Source: Patiria miniata (taxonomy: Eukaryota; Echinodermata; Asteroidea; Valvatida; Asterinidae). From it: a stretch of DNA of 64,000 nt. Below the pieces are notes generated by a model. That model had not been told where the DNA came from. It saw only the letters and a list, made by a program, of their open reading frames with translations, and did not search any database. The DNA lies in assembly GCF_015706575.1 (NCBI RefSeq), contig NW_024037063.1:16368927-16432926 (forward strand), written 5' to 3'. The stretch's first letter is position 1. The number at the start of each line of letters is the position of its first letter. A program made the position numbers and the translations under genes. Of this stretch, positions 1 to 15,139 are shown in pieces.

Positions 1-289
1 GGACTCCTCAGTTAGAAACGTGTACAAAACCAATGAGACCTGTTGCAAAAAAGTTAGAGTACAAACAAAGGAAAAGGGAAGAGGAAGAATAGAATGTCCT
101 CGCTTCACACCATTACCAAAGGTGCTTGTACATGTAAGGGTACTGCAAAATATTTTCTAGCAGTACATTTACCACGTCTTTTTTTTTAACGCAAGTTGCC
201 AATAATAAAGTTATTCCCAAACCAACACAAATTTGTTTTGTCATCATTGGTTTATTTTGTCCAAGGGTTTGTAAGAAAAAAACCACAAG

Positions 290-335
290 CTTACTCGAGT
301 AGGACTCAGACCCAGGGCCTCCTGCTTACTAGTGG
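290..335 (-). repeat. tRNA-derived SINE remnant (3' half of tRNA-like head)
   Basis: Read on the minus strand, this stretch gives ACTAGTAAGCAGGAGG, then GGGTCTGAGTCC and CTCGAGTA. It aligns closely with the tRNA-like sequence at 4493-4566 (ACTAGAAAGCAGGAGG, GGGTTCGAGTCC, CCGAGTG). The Pol III B box is degenerate and the A-box half is not recognisable. It is most likely an old SINE fragment in a GAPDH intron. Confidence 0.5.
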
Positions 336-537
336 CTTGGAGTCCCATCTGGGTAAGTGTGTGAATTGTTTTCTTGCAAGCCCTTGGACTACACAGCGTA
401 TAGAGTGTTTATAAAAATCACGTCGGTAAAATGCAAAACCCAATATTTACTTTTCTCCCCGACACAAAATTCATCATAAAAAAATGACATAGTATTATGA
501 CAGTTTAGCACAGATTCATTATTTCTTTTGAAGCTCA

Positions 538-777
<240 letters not shown>

Positions 778-1252
778 TTAGTAATTATTCAAACAAAGGG
801 GAGCACTGCATATGAAACTTCATTTTCTGCATCACATATAATGCAGATGAATAAATACAGTAAAAAAAACATGGACAAAGAATATAAACGGATACATGTA
901 CCAATTTAAAATTTAAATTCTGCTGAATATCTATTGTTTTAACTATTATGACCTAGCATTTGACATGTGGGGTCCAAAACCAAAAGGCTTCTATGGGAAC
1001 CCAAGACCAATTCAGACACCAAGTTTGAATTTGATATGCCAAGTAATTCAAGAGATATCCTAATGAATCTGATTGTGTGCACACAGACAAGTTAACACAC
1101 ATCAACAGAAGGAAACATCAGAAACAATATGATAAAAAAATTAAGACAATCTCCACGGATGAGGAGGCACCAGCCTAAACACTTAACACATAAAAGACAT
1201 CAGGCAGATATATTTACCAATTTTATGATCAGGGAAAAGTATTAAATCTTAC

Positions 1253-1362
1253 TTGGAGAAAACTTTGATGTGCGTATTGTTCACGACAAGGATATCATCC
1301 CCTTTCCTTGTGATTGTCCCTGGAAACATGCCATGGGTCGAGTCATACTTGAACATGTAAAC
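1253..1362 (-). CDS. GAPDH: GAPDH exon: NAD-binding domain, VYMFKYDSTHG segment
   Basis: This 110-bp exon encodes VYMFKYDSTHGMFPGTI followed by a variable loop and IKVFSK. VYM-YDSTHG is a GAPDH signature. It starts in phase 0 after a TTCCAG acceptor, as the equivalent vertebrate exon does, and ends AA|GTAAGA, splitting a Lys codon that the 539-745 exon completes. The exon is one codon longer than human exon 4 (107 bp). The extra residue falls in the surface strand/loop after the DSTHG motif (TRKGDDILVVNNTH). The exon is intact. The next exon upstream is 7.4 kb away, because the intervening intron (1363-8719) has taken up a DIRS element and several smaller transposons. Confidence 0.95.
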
Positions 1363-2671
1363 CTGGAATGAAAACGTATGGAAAGAGTCATTTTTGATAC
1401 AAGTTTGGCATTCATTCAAATGCAAGTGTCTTACCTTTCATTTTCAACACATGCATTAAAGAGTCTCTTCTTATGATTTTCATTTAGGGTTTGCAAACAG
1501 TTATGGGTCGAAGAGCTATCCTGGGTGATCACTGAGTACATTAACCCTAACCACCGACCTTTGGGCTAGGAACCATCCGCTATCCTGCAAAATCCTCCAA
1601 TTGCCACAATGTAAAAATTGGATTCAGCCCCAATCCTCCAAAATTATGCGTTATTCCTTGAATTTCTCAGAGGAGGAATTCATCTGCATTGCCTCAATCC
1701 TTCAAAATCCTAATCACTGTTAATGGGTTGAGGCAGTGCTGAGGACATTCAGAAGCAGTGCGGGTGACATAAAGCATAATGCGGGGCTCAATTATGCATG
1801 ACTGAACATAAACAATACCGAGTACAGCCTACGAACACAACACAATGCTTCCTCCAAAATCTACCAAACATTTTTTGCCACTGAGCCTCAATCCTCCAAA
1901 ATCCTCCAAGACCACTTGGAGGATTATGTGTATGTGCTTTACAGTGCATACTACAGCAGTTTCCAGTGTGGCACATACAGTTTTCCAGTGAGGAATACCA
2001 GTTTTTTCCATTGTTGTATTTTGGTTTTCCTTTTTTTCTATATTTGTTAGTGGGATCAACTGTTAAGAACACTGCAGGCATTAACTCTGAAGCTGTATCT
2101 TTGACATCGTACTTCAATTACAAGACCCGGATGTCAGATACATACATGTAGTCTTAAGACATCGTACGGCAGATCTTTGGTACATGTACAGTAGTTACCG
2201 GTACAAGTATATCCCATATCCCAATTCAGTGACGATTTGCAGGCACTTAGCCTAATCCTGCTAAATGCAACAAAATCCAACAGTTATTGATACATGGATC
2301 AGTCAACAGGGCAGGTACATGTACACCAGTTCAGTCTCTGGGACAATGGGGCTTTTGCCAACAAGGACGTTGTGGAGCCCCCGTGGAGCCACTGTTGTGG
2401 AGCCCCCGTGGAGCCACTGTTTCAACCTAGCAGGGACAGTGGACCATCTGAAAGAAGATTCCAATCCTGCATGCCAGGACTGCACATCATCTCCTCAAGT
2501 GGAAGTTCCAGGACAAGTCAGCATGTGATTGCTGCCACCCAAACAACACCATCCCACACATGAATGATTGCATGCTCAGGAAGCTTCCAGTATGACATGC
2601 TTCACCAACTTGGACCTGTCTCTTTAGGCTGCTGCAGGGGTCATACGCAAGAAGAAGGAGAATACATGTTT
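1363..2671 (-). other. GAPDH intron, unique part
   Basis: This is intronic sequence between the GAPDH exon at 1253-1362 and DIRS copy A. A motif AATCCTCCAAAAT/CAATCCTCC recurs irregularly between about 1580 and 1930 (for example near 1590, 1630, 1700, 1890 and 1905), suggesting a decayed repeat. Two direct copies of GTGGAGCCCCCGTGGAGCCACTGT lie side by side at about 2372-2420. No exon, RNA gene or intact element is visible. Confidence 0.5.
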
Positions 2672-3239
2672 CTAATTATGTAAACGTTCTCACCTGCCAT
2701 ATAATTGGAATTATACGAGGCCGAGGAGGAGAGACTCATCGTGTATTATTGTCCCTGGTAATACGGTTTGTACCACCCTTTGAAGAAAATGGATCATTCC
2801 TTCATTCATAAAAATGCAAATAAGCCCTAGCATGCTGGGTATAAAGCCCCCAAAAACCATCGAAACATGTCTCTTTGTAGATCTAAGGTACTGGTCCTGG
2901 CTGAGGACTCAAGATGAACTTCCTTCTGAACGATCTCTACTTGAGATTGAGAATTCATTTCTGTTACAGGTATTTTGTGCTGTAATTGAAACAGAACTTC
3001 TAAAAATTATATTTTATGACCAACAACTGACTGAAGTATCCAACTGTCTCTTGTTAGGGATTTCCAGTTACAAACAAAATATTGAAGACGACTTGTCTTG
3101 AAAGGAATACATGAACATGTATCTACTTTTTTGATTTCTGATCAAACGAACCTCGCTCTGATCTGAATTTGCCACGGCTTGAGGATGCAGATTTATAGGC
3201 TGCATATTTTGGCTTGGTAGTATAGCCTGATGATTGCCC

Positions 3240-4020
3240 TTAAAAGGAGTTGTTGCCCCGAAATCTTCTGTTTACCACAGAATCGTAAGGAGAAAACCTA
3301 TTCCCCTTGTACGGCCCTGCAGTGGATGTTGCAGTCTTGGTGACTTTGGCTGCCAGTTTATTTGCCTTCTCGGCATCCTCTATGTCCTTGACTAAGTTTC
3401 CACCAAAGAGATGGCTCATCGATGGTGAATTTCGTTTAAGGCTTTCAAATCTTTTGTCAAGCTGCTCATCAAAGGCACGTTGTCTTGAAAGAGCTAGACT
3501 TTGGCTTGCAGATCCAAGCAGTATCAATGCCGAGGTGACATGATCTTTAACCATACTGGCGTCAACTGTCTCTGGACAGGATGGGTCCACCAAAGCATCA
3601 AAAAGATGGGTCAGTGGCAAAGCTGCTTTCAGCACATGATAATGAGAGTCTTTAAGCTTGTCATCTTGAGTAACTAAAGACGATCGAACTTCCTTGAAGG
3701 ATGTCTTTACCTGACTTGGTAATTCTGGAGCCTTGAAATGTGGTTCCTGTTCGACAGGTACTTGATTGGATAGAGTCTCTTCTTTGAACTCTTCATGTCC
3801 CAATTTGTTCGAATGCAGGTCTTCCCACCAGGAAAGAACTTTATCTGTCACTGGAATACCTAATACCTTGCGATGAGGGTTACGAAATCCACTCGGATTG
3901 AGAATGAGATATTCCGATCCAGCTTCGGCGTCACAACCAATCTCTGATAGTGCCGGTCCGACACTCACAATTCGGGCCCGTACCAGGGCCCGAATTACTG
4001 CCCCAAATGTTCAGACTCGC
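3240..4020 (-). pseudogene. DIRS gag-like ORF, C-terminal part (copy A)
   Basis: The frame is open from the hAT-like insertion at 4021 down to a stop at 3240. It contains GFRNPHRK, GIPVTDKVLSWWEDL, LPLTHLFDALVDPSCPETVD, DHVTSALILLGSASQSLA and FGGNLVKDIEDAEKANKLA, ending in an Arg/Asn-rich tail (RRFRGNNSF). Each block has a close counterpart in copy B at 26793-27694, so this is the putative nucleocapsid-like ORF1 product of the same DIRS family. The function is inferred from its position before pol; no zinc knuckle is present. The longest ORF caller start would be a GTG at 3968, but the frame continues upstream to the insertion, so there is no true start here. The N-terminal part continues at 5024-5540. 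Confidence 0.8.
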
Positions 4021-4369
4021 CAGAGTTGTAACAAGTCACTGATTTTTGTGACTCGAGTCGAGTCAAGTCATTTTAAAGAAGTGATTCGAGTCGAGTTGAG
4101 TCATTAGGTCGAAAGGTCGAGTCGAGTCGAGTCAAATATTTAGCTCGAGTCGAGTCGAGTCAAATATTTAGCTCGAGTCAATTCGAGTCACGAATATTTG
4201 AACACTACATACCAAAATTTATAAAGGGAGGCCATAAGTTTAGCCAGCGTTCGAATCCAAGAGTTTTATAAGAAATCGCCTAAAACCAATGATGAAACAG
4301 CGAAAAATCTATTATAAGATGGAATTTTGCGTCGGGTGATATAAATCAAATTAGGTTTGCCCTTCTTGC

Positions 4370-4640
4370 GTTTATACGTCGGTGAAGGGCAAACTAATTT
4401 GAATTATATCACCCGACACAAAATTCCATCTTATAATAGTTTATGCGGTACCCGCTGCTATGTACATCAGATTCCAACCAGCCAACCGATCCCGTTTGCT
4501 CGGTCGAGTGGTAAGACATCTGCACTAGAAAGCAGGAGGTCGTGGGTTCGAGTCCCACCCGAGTGATTTTTTTTTTCAACTTTCTCTGGGGAGGTAACAC
4601 ACTGAGTAAACAGTGTTTATACGTCGGTGAAGGGCAAACC
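4370..4640 (+). repeat. Insertion inside hAT copy A flanked by GTCGGTGAAGGGCAAAC repeats
   Basis: TTTATACGTCGGTGAAGGG occurs at about 4371 and again at 4616, bracketing a segment that includes the tRNA-like sequence at 4493-4566. An inverted repeat overlaps it: GTCGGGTGATATAAATCAAATTAG near 4331 is mirrored by CTAATTTGAATTATATCACCCGAC near 4394-4417. The segment has no counterpart in hAT copy B, so it was probably acquired after the two copies diverged. Confidence 0.5.
4493..4566 (+). repeat. tRNA-like SINE head with A box, B box and T-run
   Basis: The sequence has a tRNA-like fold: a weak acceptor stem (TGCTCGG with CCGAGTG, two wobble pairs), an A-box-like GCTCGGTCGAGTGG, an anticodon-like hairpin CTGC/GCAG, and a perfect B box GGTTCGAGTCC in a GTGGG/CCCAC T arm. 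A run of T follows at 4566, which could stop Pol III. The loop reads ACTAGAAA (8 nt) and the variable arm is short, so it is not a proper tRNA-Ser(AGA). A related fragment lies at 290-335. It is best read as the tRNA-derived head of a SINE. Confidence 0.6.
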
Positions 4641-5023
4641 TAATTTGATGAAGCGAAAAATCTGGTTCCTGGATAGTATTTTGTGCGTTCTAGAACCATG
4701 AGGTGGGAGTCTGTGACACGTTGTAAATTTATACATGACTAATTCGCAAAGCGAAGTGAGCATAAATTTTTCACCGTAAGTCATTGCAAATACTTTTCGC
4801 AAAGTTGTGCTTTTATTTTTGGGACTCGAGTCTTATTAGCCTCGGTTCGAGTCGAGTCGAGTCTTTTGATGAAGGACTCGAGTCGAGTCGAGTCATTTGC
4901 TTGCAGTGACTCGAGTCGAGTCGAGTCATTTACCCTTAGGGACTCGAGTCGAGTCGAGTCACCAAAAATTGTGACTCGAGTCGGACTCGAGTCGAGTCAT
5001 TGACTCGAGTCATTACAACTCTG

Positions 5024-5540
5024 GGACCCGATGTTGATGATACATCTGTTGGGTAGCATAAGGTGGCCAATGTTGTGCAGAGTTAAACCACAAAAACGAC
5101 CGATATGGCGGGGCAATGGCCGCCGCCATATTGAATGACTGCTGCCCGCTGCTAGCGGGCCGCTAGCGGAGGCATTGCTGGCCGTAGGTGGGAAATTCCA
5201 TTGTTGTCCGGGAAACAAAGACGGCCCTGGCTGATTGCAAGGGACGACCCAAGGCGAGGTCAGTCCCGGCTCATTATCTACCACATGTCTAGCCTGTGGT
5301 GCTCTGGATACTTGAGGTATTTTCTGCGAGGAAGACACTCTCGTGTCGGTGGCGGAAATTGGGCAAGGCGGCCCGCTTTCCAATTCTTCTGCACGTGGAC
5401 CACCAGCCCAAGGTGAGGTTGGGGCCTGTGACTTACGCACTTGTTCAACCCTAGGCGAGGTCGACGAGGTAGCAGATGGTCCCGAGGCTGTAGACGAAGA
5501 TCTCAAGCCTGAACCAGGCACATCTTTAGCCTCCTTGTCG
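5024..5540 (-). pseudogene. DIRS gag-like ORF, N-terminal part (copy A)
   Basis: The frame is open on the minus strand from the SINE border near 5540 to the hAT-like insertion. It is low-complexity and Ser/Pro/Ala-rich (SSSTASGPSATSSTSP), then APTSPWAG, GPPCPISATDTRVSS, EPGLTSPWVVP and GQQWNFPPTA. The block LTSPWV...QQWNFP is matched by LTSPWVAP and TQQWNFPADA in copy B (27667-28136), which confirms a gag N terminus. Its true start has been lost beneath the SINE insertion; an apparent longer ORF to 5674 runs through SINE sequence and is spurious. Confidence 0.75.
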
Positions 5541-5890
5541 GTGGCATGGGTGGCTTTTGCGTAAAGCGCTCGCCTCTCACCAAGGTGACCACGAATTGAA
5601 TCCTGGCCGCGGATCCCGGCCTGGCCACAGATCACTTTGGAGTAGAGTTGTGTGTTGGTTCTCTCCTGTACCACGAGGGTTTTTCTCCGGGCCCTCCTGT
5701 TTTCCTCCCTCCGGAAAAATCAAACACTTTCAATCTCAGGCTGTGCTCCGTGGTCATATATGGGTCAATGTGGCCGGCAGCCATAGGCGCCTTTACGTGC
5801 CAGCACCCGACCACGTTGTAGCCGTGTCCTTCGCAATTCAGCATCCCAGCTGCGAGTAAGGATGATTAGCCTCCCAAATTATTATTATTA
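5535..5890 (+). repeat. tRNA-derived SINE with (ATT)n tail
   Basis: A tRNA-related head (GCGTAAAGCGCTCGCCTCTCACC, then a degenerate B box GAATTGAATCC) is followed by a body containing GTACCACGAGGGTTTTTCTCC and CCTCCTGTTTTCCTCC, and a 3' tail of ATT repeats at about 5877-5892. The body motif resembles the conserved cores of SINE families in marine invertebrates, but I cannot name the family. It interrupts the 5' part of the DIRS copy A gag gene and abuts the pogo-like element. Confidence 0.65.
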
Positions 5891-5893
5891 TTA

Positions 5894-7335
5894 CAGTCAA
5901 ACCTGCCTTAGCGACCCACTGTATACAACGACCACCTGTCCGTAACGACCATTTAAAAATCCCCCCTGACAAATCCCTTAACAGTCGACTCTCGTTATAA
6001 CAAGGTCGATGAGACTAGCCAAATTACCTCTTTATAACAGGAATGTTGTTATAAAGGGACAGTGAAACAAAGAAACACAAAGAGAACCTGAGATTTGGGG
6101 CTTCAGAATTTGCTCTTTATAAGCAGAACCTCTTTATAAAAGTGCTCTTTATAATGAGAGTCTACTTAAGTCCTGTATAGAACGACCACCTGCTTACGAC
6201 CAGTGACCACACATTTTGCTTCCTTAAGAATATTTAAGTCTGTACAGAATGACCTCAAGCCATGAAAAGCGACCACCGAATGCCCACTTGCTTCTGTACA
6301 ATGGTTGATCCCTTACTCAAAAGAAAAAGCAAAAGCCACATGAACCACTTCAGAGGATTAGTAAATCAACTGCAGGATTTCCAGGACATTTTCAAGCTTA
6401 GTCTTGGTCTGTGGTCGCATCAACAATGCACCTATTGTCAGTGCAGCAGCTTAGATTGCAAGGCTTTCACAAGTGCTAGCTAGCTCCATTCAACAAAATG
6501 CCCAAGGCATGTGCATGACTTGTGACCTGTCAGTCTCGTCCACTCACATACTTTTGTTATCATTAAAATAAATTAAATTAAAATTTGTTTACATGTTTTC
6601 TGAAGAACAAAAAAACACAACACACTCGTGTATTTTTGTTGTCAAGTTTATTGTTCAACTTTATTTTTAAATCGTGAAAAAAGTTTAAGTTTTGTTGTGC
6701 TCTTGATCAACCTTTGAGCTTTTCAGCAAGTTTGCCATTGGGCATTGTGTTTACACTACATTGCATGCGTAGATTACTTCTCAGGGCTCTGTCATTTATA
6801 AAGCGAGTTTGTTCCAATATCGCTTTTGCAAAAGAGAAAATATGGCTCCACTTCTTCAAGCCCGAATCCTAGAAGGAATTATCAAAGTTAGCTTTCACTT
6901 CAAATGAAAATGGAGGTCATAAGTTGATCGTGTGATCGTCACGAATCTCGGAAAGAGAAACTTCCCTGTTGTTGTACGGCCCTACTTTTACTTTAGTTGT
7001 GGTTGTGCAGGTTTTGCTGCTCAAGCACACCTAATTCTCACATAATATGAACATAAAATAATAAACACTTTTTAAAATCACTCACAGTTATGATTTTCAA
7101 TTTTCTTATTTTTTTTTTTAAAGCAAGAGTTACAGTGTATGTTTTAATTTTAAACAAATAACTAAAAGAAGGAAGAACATAATGTTGGATAAGGCAGGTT
7201 TAGACTGTAATGACCCCCGCGTTACATTAAGCCAAAGGGAGGGCAAATATTACCAACCTGTACAGAGAGACCACCTGTCTGTAAAGACTGCTTTTATTGT
7301 TTCCCTTGAGCGGTCTTTCTGTACAGGTTTGACTG
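5894..7335. mobile_element. pogo/Tigger-like TIR element, non-autonomous
   Basis: The ends are CAGTCAAACCTGCC and, inverted, CAGTCAAACCTGTAC, each next to TA. This is the terminus and TA target site expected of pogo/Tigger elements of the Tc1/mariner group. Subterminal words such as CGACCACCTG and GACCACCTGTC recur at both ends. A smaller element with ends like GACTCTCGTTATAACAAGG / TTATAATGAGAGTC (about 5982-6167) is nested near the left end. No transposase ORF survives in the 1.44 kb. It lies inside DIRS copy A. Confidence 0.65.
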
Positions 7336-7628
7336 TATTATTAATTATTCTTGGTTGACATATCAAAGCAATAAATGTAGAAAAACCAAACTGGTTGTAG
7401 CTAAGATTTGACTAAGTATGTGAATTGAAGACGTAGTGTAAAATACGTGTGTGCTAAGCCATACCACAAGGAGGAAAGACATGCCTCAATAGTTTCTTGG
7501 GGGCTTTATACCCAGCATGCTAGGGCTATTTTGCATTTTTATGAATGAAGGAATGATCCACTTTCTTCAAAGGGTGGTGCAAACTGTATTGCCAGGGACA
7601 ATAATACACAGTGAGTCTCGACGACAAG

Positions 7629-8647
7629 AGCCGTGTCCGCACTGGACTTTTTTTTTTTAAGGTTTTACCGAGACGATGGTAAAATGAGAAATGGTCAAAT
7701 GTGACCACTGTCCGCACTTGGACTTTCGACACGGGAAAATTTACCCAGACCGCGTGGGAGAAGTAACCGAGCTGTCACAGTGTAGGCCTAATTACTCACC
7801 GTACACAGAAAACAAATTGCCGATCACATTTTCAGCCACCGATACGCACAGTAATATTACACACGCCATTTGCATGCACAACATAATCGTTTACACGATA
7901 TTATTTCATCTTGACACGCTAAATCTTGACGAAAGGGCCTATAATTCTGACGCATTTGTGATGCACGTCGTCGAAGCCATGCCGCTGTACGATGTTCCGT
8001 GCGGCAGCAGTGCCATCAGTATTCGTTGGTTCCCATCACATGCTTACAGAATCGAAGCTATGATGTGGGCCAGGAACCAGTGACTACGGCCTACGTACGG
8101 TACCGGACCATGATGTTCCATGCATGACTACAGTAGCGTATCAGGACGAATTTTGATCGTAGAAAATAACATACATCGGCGGAGAAAGAGAATTTCCGCA
8201 AATTAATTCTCAGAACGTGATCTCTCTTCTCTGTGTATGTATTTGTCCGTTGAAATATATATTTTAACGAGACTTTACCGCTCGGACTTGATGATACACC
8301 GCAAACAGCGTGTTTCTACAAAATGTTCGGCCACTGCACGTGCAGGTTCGTGCGGTCTCTGTATGCATAACAGGGCGCTCGGGCCGGATGTACGCTTTCC
8401 TGATCCGCTTTTACCGACTCGCACTGTCCGCACTGGACTTATCGTCTCGGGAAAAGTGACCTGGTCAGTTTTCCTTGGCGCGTGGGAAGTTTTCCTGGGC
8501 AGCAGTTGGCCAGTAAAAGTAACCGCTGGACTCAGGAATAGTAACCGAGAGGAAAACGTCCTAGGCTGTTCGCACTGGACTTAAAATGGGAAAAGTACCC
8601 ATAGTCTCGGTTAGTTTGACCAAAAAAAGTCCAGTGCGGACAGGGCT
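7629..8647. mobile_element. TIR element with repeated GTCCGCACTGGACTT
   Basis: The left end AGCCGTGTCCGCACTGGACTT and the right end, inverted, AGCCCTGTCCGCACTGGACTT form TIRs. Further copies or near copies of the core lie near 7708, 8424 and 8567. The 1-kb interior has no transposase-like ORF. No clear target duplication could be assigned. It starts three bases after the right end of DIRS copy A. Confidence 0.6.
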
Positions 8648-8713
8648 TAAGACGAAAAATAATGATGATAGGGTCCTGGTCATATAAAACATATAACATA
8701 TAATTGAACATTA

Positions 8714-13307
<4,594 letters not shown>

Positions 13308-13398
13308 CATACATAATGTCCACCGCTGTCTCTGAACTTCCGAACATTTTCTGGTGCATTGTCGATGCAGAACTGGGCCAAAATACTCTTCTCGTCTC
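13308..13398 (-). CDS. Orphan exon candidate, family unknown
   Basis: This 91-bp segment on the minus strand has a TTTTATTAG acceptor and a G|GTAAGG donor. It encodes DEKSILAQFCIDNAPENV followed by RKFRDSGGHYV in the frame open throughout. The composition (mixed charged and hydrophobic, no low complexity) looks like real protein rather than chance. I do not recognise the family. It lies upstream of the GAPDH exons on the same strand and ends in the compatible phase, but joining it directly to the 8720-8819 exon would create TGA, so it does not encode the GAPDH N terminus. It may belong to another gene whose remaining exons were not found. Confidence 0.35.
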
Positions 13399-13699
13399 CT
13401 AATAAAAGGCTATAACAATAAACTAAAGTCAAGCCTGCAACCGGCTATTTGAATCGGACCCTGCCATAGAGGCCTTACTGTATCGAGCAGCCGAGTTAAC
13501 TCAGCATATAAGGTATCCTGACCGTTCCTTCTCAGCAAGATATGAACAATATTAATATCCTTATTTTCCGCCGTATAATTAATATTTACGCGGATTCCCC
13601 TACTTACCGCATAGTGCCCTGTCGAGGCATTCTTGTATAGTATGACCTTCCATAGTACATTTTTACGAGCATCATGATCCACGTGTTTTTTTTTTTTTT

Positions 13700-13900
13700 T
13701 CTGTCGCGGCATGTCTGCCGACCAACAAACATTATTTTTTTGGTTTGTTTGCTTGGTTGTTTCCATATATCCATCGAGCAACATTTATTTATTTATTTTT
13801 TTTTGTCAGGGCCTATCCTCCGACCAACAAACAAATCTCTTTTTTGTTTCTCACTATCGGGGCCTATCCGCCGACCAACAAACAAATCTCATGACACTCA
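13700..13900 (+). repeat. Imperfect tandem repeat, CCGACCAACAAACAAATCTC unit
   Basis: Three copies of a unit built on GGGCCTATCCGCCGACCAAC followed by AAACAAATCTC occur at about 13708, 13808 and 13860, separated by T-rich spacers. The overlapping ORFs reading SADQQTN are by-products of the repeat. Confidence 0.6.
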
Positions 13901-14578
13901 CTATTTATACATTTTAATGATCGTCTCGCTCTTTTGGGACTACGAATCGTCATAGTCTTAAATCTATGGGTGGCTGTGATGATTGTTCAAGGCTAGCGGA
14001 GAATTCAAGATTGTTGTGGAAATACTAAAGGAAATCCCATACCTCATTGTGAGAACAATGATTTGAGCGAATACTAATTAAAACGGATATAAAACCAATT
14101 ACCAGCTGCCAGACTGTGACAGGTGTCACTTTGCTCTCATAATTTGCGGATAGAAACACATTTGTCATACCTCTGTCTTTATACTGTATTTTCATTGGCC
14201 CAGGACGATCACCTGACCGGGCGATAAATATGCATGGCACACTCCCGTTGTATATCACATTGTGATATCACATGCATGTAGACTAGTCCCCGCCCCACAG
14301 TCCAAACCATTATGCGCGGACCGCGTTTAAACCAGACTGTACTTGTACTCACTGGTACCCCGCAGTACTTTCACGTTCCACAATATAATGTATAGCAGTG
14401 AGGGAGCAGTGCATTTGCAGACGATGATTTACTTTAATTTGGCGGCCAGCGACGAGCGGCATTAAGAATATGTTTACGTTTTGACTGACTCTAGTAACGG
14501 TGCCTAGGCCTTCAGAACTTCGGAAATGCAGAGCTGACACAGTTAGTTTTTTCGTATACGATCCTCATTAGCCTCAAC

Positions 14579-14767
14579 ATGTCAGCTGAGCCCAGAGGCA
14601 CAGATTCTCCGCCCCAAAAAAGTTTTTTGAGCCGCTCCAAACAACAAATACAAGATTTAGCTTTTGAACAAGACTCATCGAACACCAAACGTTGTACCGA
14701 CTACGCAGTCCGCGTTGTACAAGAATTCTGCGAAGAAACGGGCAGGGACACTCGTTTCGAGACACAG
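14579..14767 (+). CDS. First coding exon resembling Crypton/ZMYM-type recombinase-derived proteins
   Basis: ATG at 14579 opens 63 codons ending in a CAG|GTTTTT donor in phase 0. After a Ser/Pro-rich start the sequence contains FLSRSKQQIQDLAFEQDSSN, then TKRCTDYAVRVVQEFCEETG. The pattern (short acidic lead, D/N-S-x-N-T-K-R, then an amphipathic helix V-x-x-F-x-x-[YC]) is seen at the N terminus of proteins derived from Crypton tyrosine-recombinase transposons, such as the ZMYM2/QRICH1 group, and in many uncharacterised marine invertebrate homologues. In that setting it corresponds to the start of the recombinase core-binding region. No second exon was identified before 17 kb. It could be a host gene start, a Crypton fragment or a relic; the family link is inferred from pattern only. 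Confidence 0.45.
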
Positions 14768-14995
14768 GTTTTTATTCATTGTCCCTACCACTATAAAATA
14801 TGCCAGGGGATAAGATTTTTTTTTTATTAAACTTGTAAAACCTTTACCCCAAATTTCCCTGAACTTAAGCTTGTTTTAATGCCCCTACATCTATATATGT
14901 TGAAAGAAAATTTTTCAAAGATTCCTTCAGTTTGCCACCCTTAATTTCCCTTAGAAAAACAAGTAAAACATATCATCAAGACAGAGGTATGACAA

Positions 14996-15139
14996 AACAG
15001 TTGTTGACTGATGTGATGTGGGATATGACGTTTTGAACACCCTCGGGGACGCATAGCACCCTCGGCTTTGCCTCGGGCGCTATGCGTCCCTCGGGTGTTC
15101 AAAACGTCATATCCCACATCACATCAGTCAACAACTGTT
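14996..15139. mobile_element. Fold-back hairpin (about 66-70 bp arms)
   Basis: The left arm begins AACAGTTGTTGACTGATG and runs through GGGATATGACGTTTTGAAC and GACGCATAGC; the right arm is its near-exact reverse complement, ending at 15139. Only a few mismatches (for example CTCGGGG against CGAGGG) and a short GC-rich apex separate them. It looks like a small MITE-type fold-back insertion. No target duplication is evident. Confidence 0.75.

Larger units (their letters stand above)
4021..5023. mobile_element. hAT-like non-autonomous element with GAGTC subterminal arrays, copy A
   Basis: The termini are CAGAGTTGTAAC at 4021 and TTACAACTCTG ending at 5023. TIRs beginning CAG are typical of hAT transposons. 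Inside each end lie arrays of the pentamer GAGTC (GAGTCGAGTCGAGTC) in inverted orientation: about 4048-4200 and about 4825-5010. No transposase is encoded. The flanking octamers AGACTCGC and GGACCCGA match at 5 of 8 positions, consistent with an aged 8-bp target duplication. The element interrupts the gag ORF of DIRS copy A. It also contains a SINE-like insertion absent from copy B (25753-26792), to which its termini and core (for example GGTGGGAGTC near 4710) are otherwise similar in inverted orientation. Confidence 0.8.
2672..7626 (-). mobile_element. DIRS-type retrotransposon copy A, gag-only deletion derivative
   Basis: DIRS elements are tyrosine-recombinase retrotransposons with inverted terminal repeats and no LTRs. 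The left end (about 2741-2858: TGTATTATTG, then ATTCATAAAAATGCAAAT and CATGCTGGGTATAAAG) reappears in reverse complement at about 7495-7612. Both match the termini of DIRS copy B at 22.6-28.4 kb. Between them only a gag-like gene is recognisable (3240-4020 plus 5024-5540). RT, RNase H and recombinase sequence is absent, so the copy cannot move alone. It sits in the 7.4-kb GAPDH intron in the same orientation as the gene. It has been split by a hAT-like element, a SINE and a pogo-like element. The exact ends are inferred from alignment with copy B. Confidence 0.85.

Noticed and set aside
4493..4566. Functional tRNA-Ser(AGA) gene
   Set aside because: The anticodon loop has eight bases, the variable arm is short for Ser, the acceptor stem needs two wobble pairs, and a similar fragment occurs as a repeat at 290-335.
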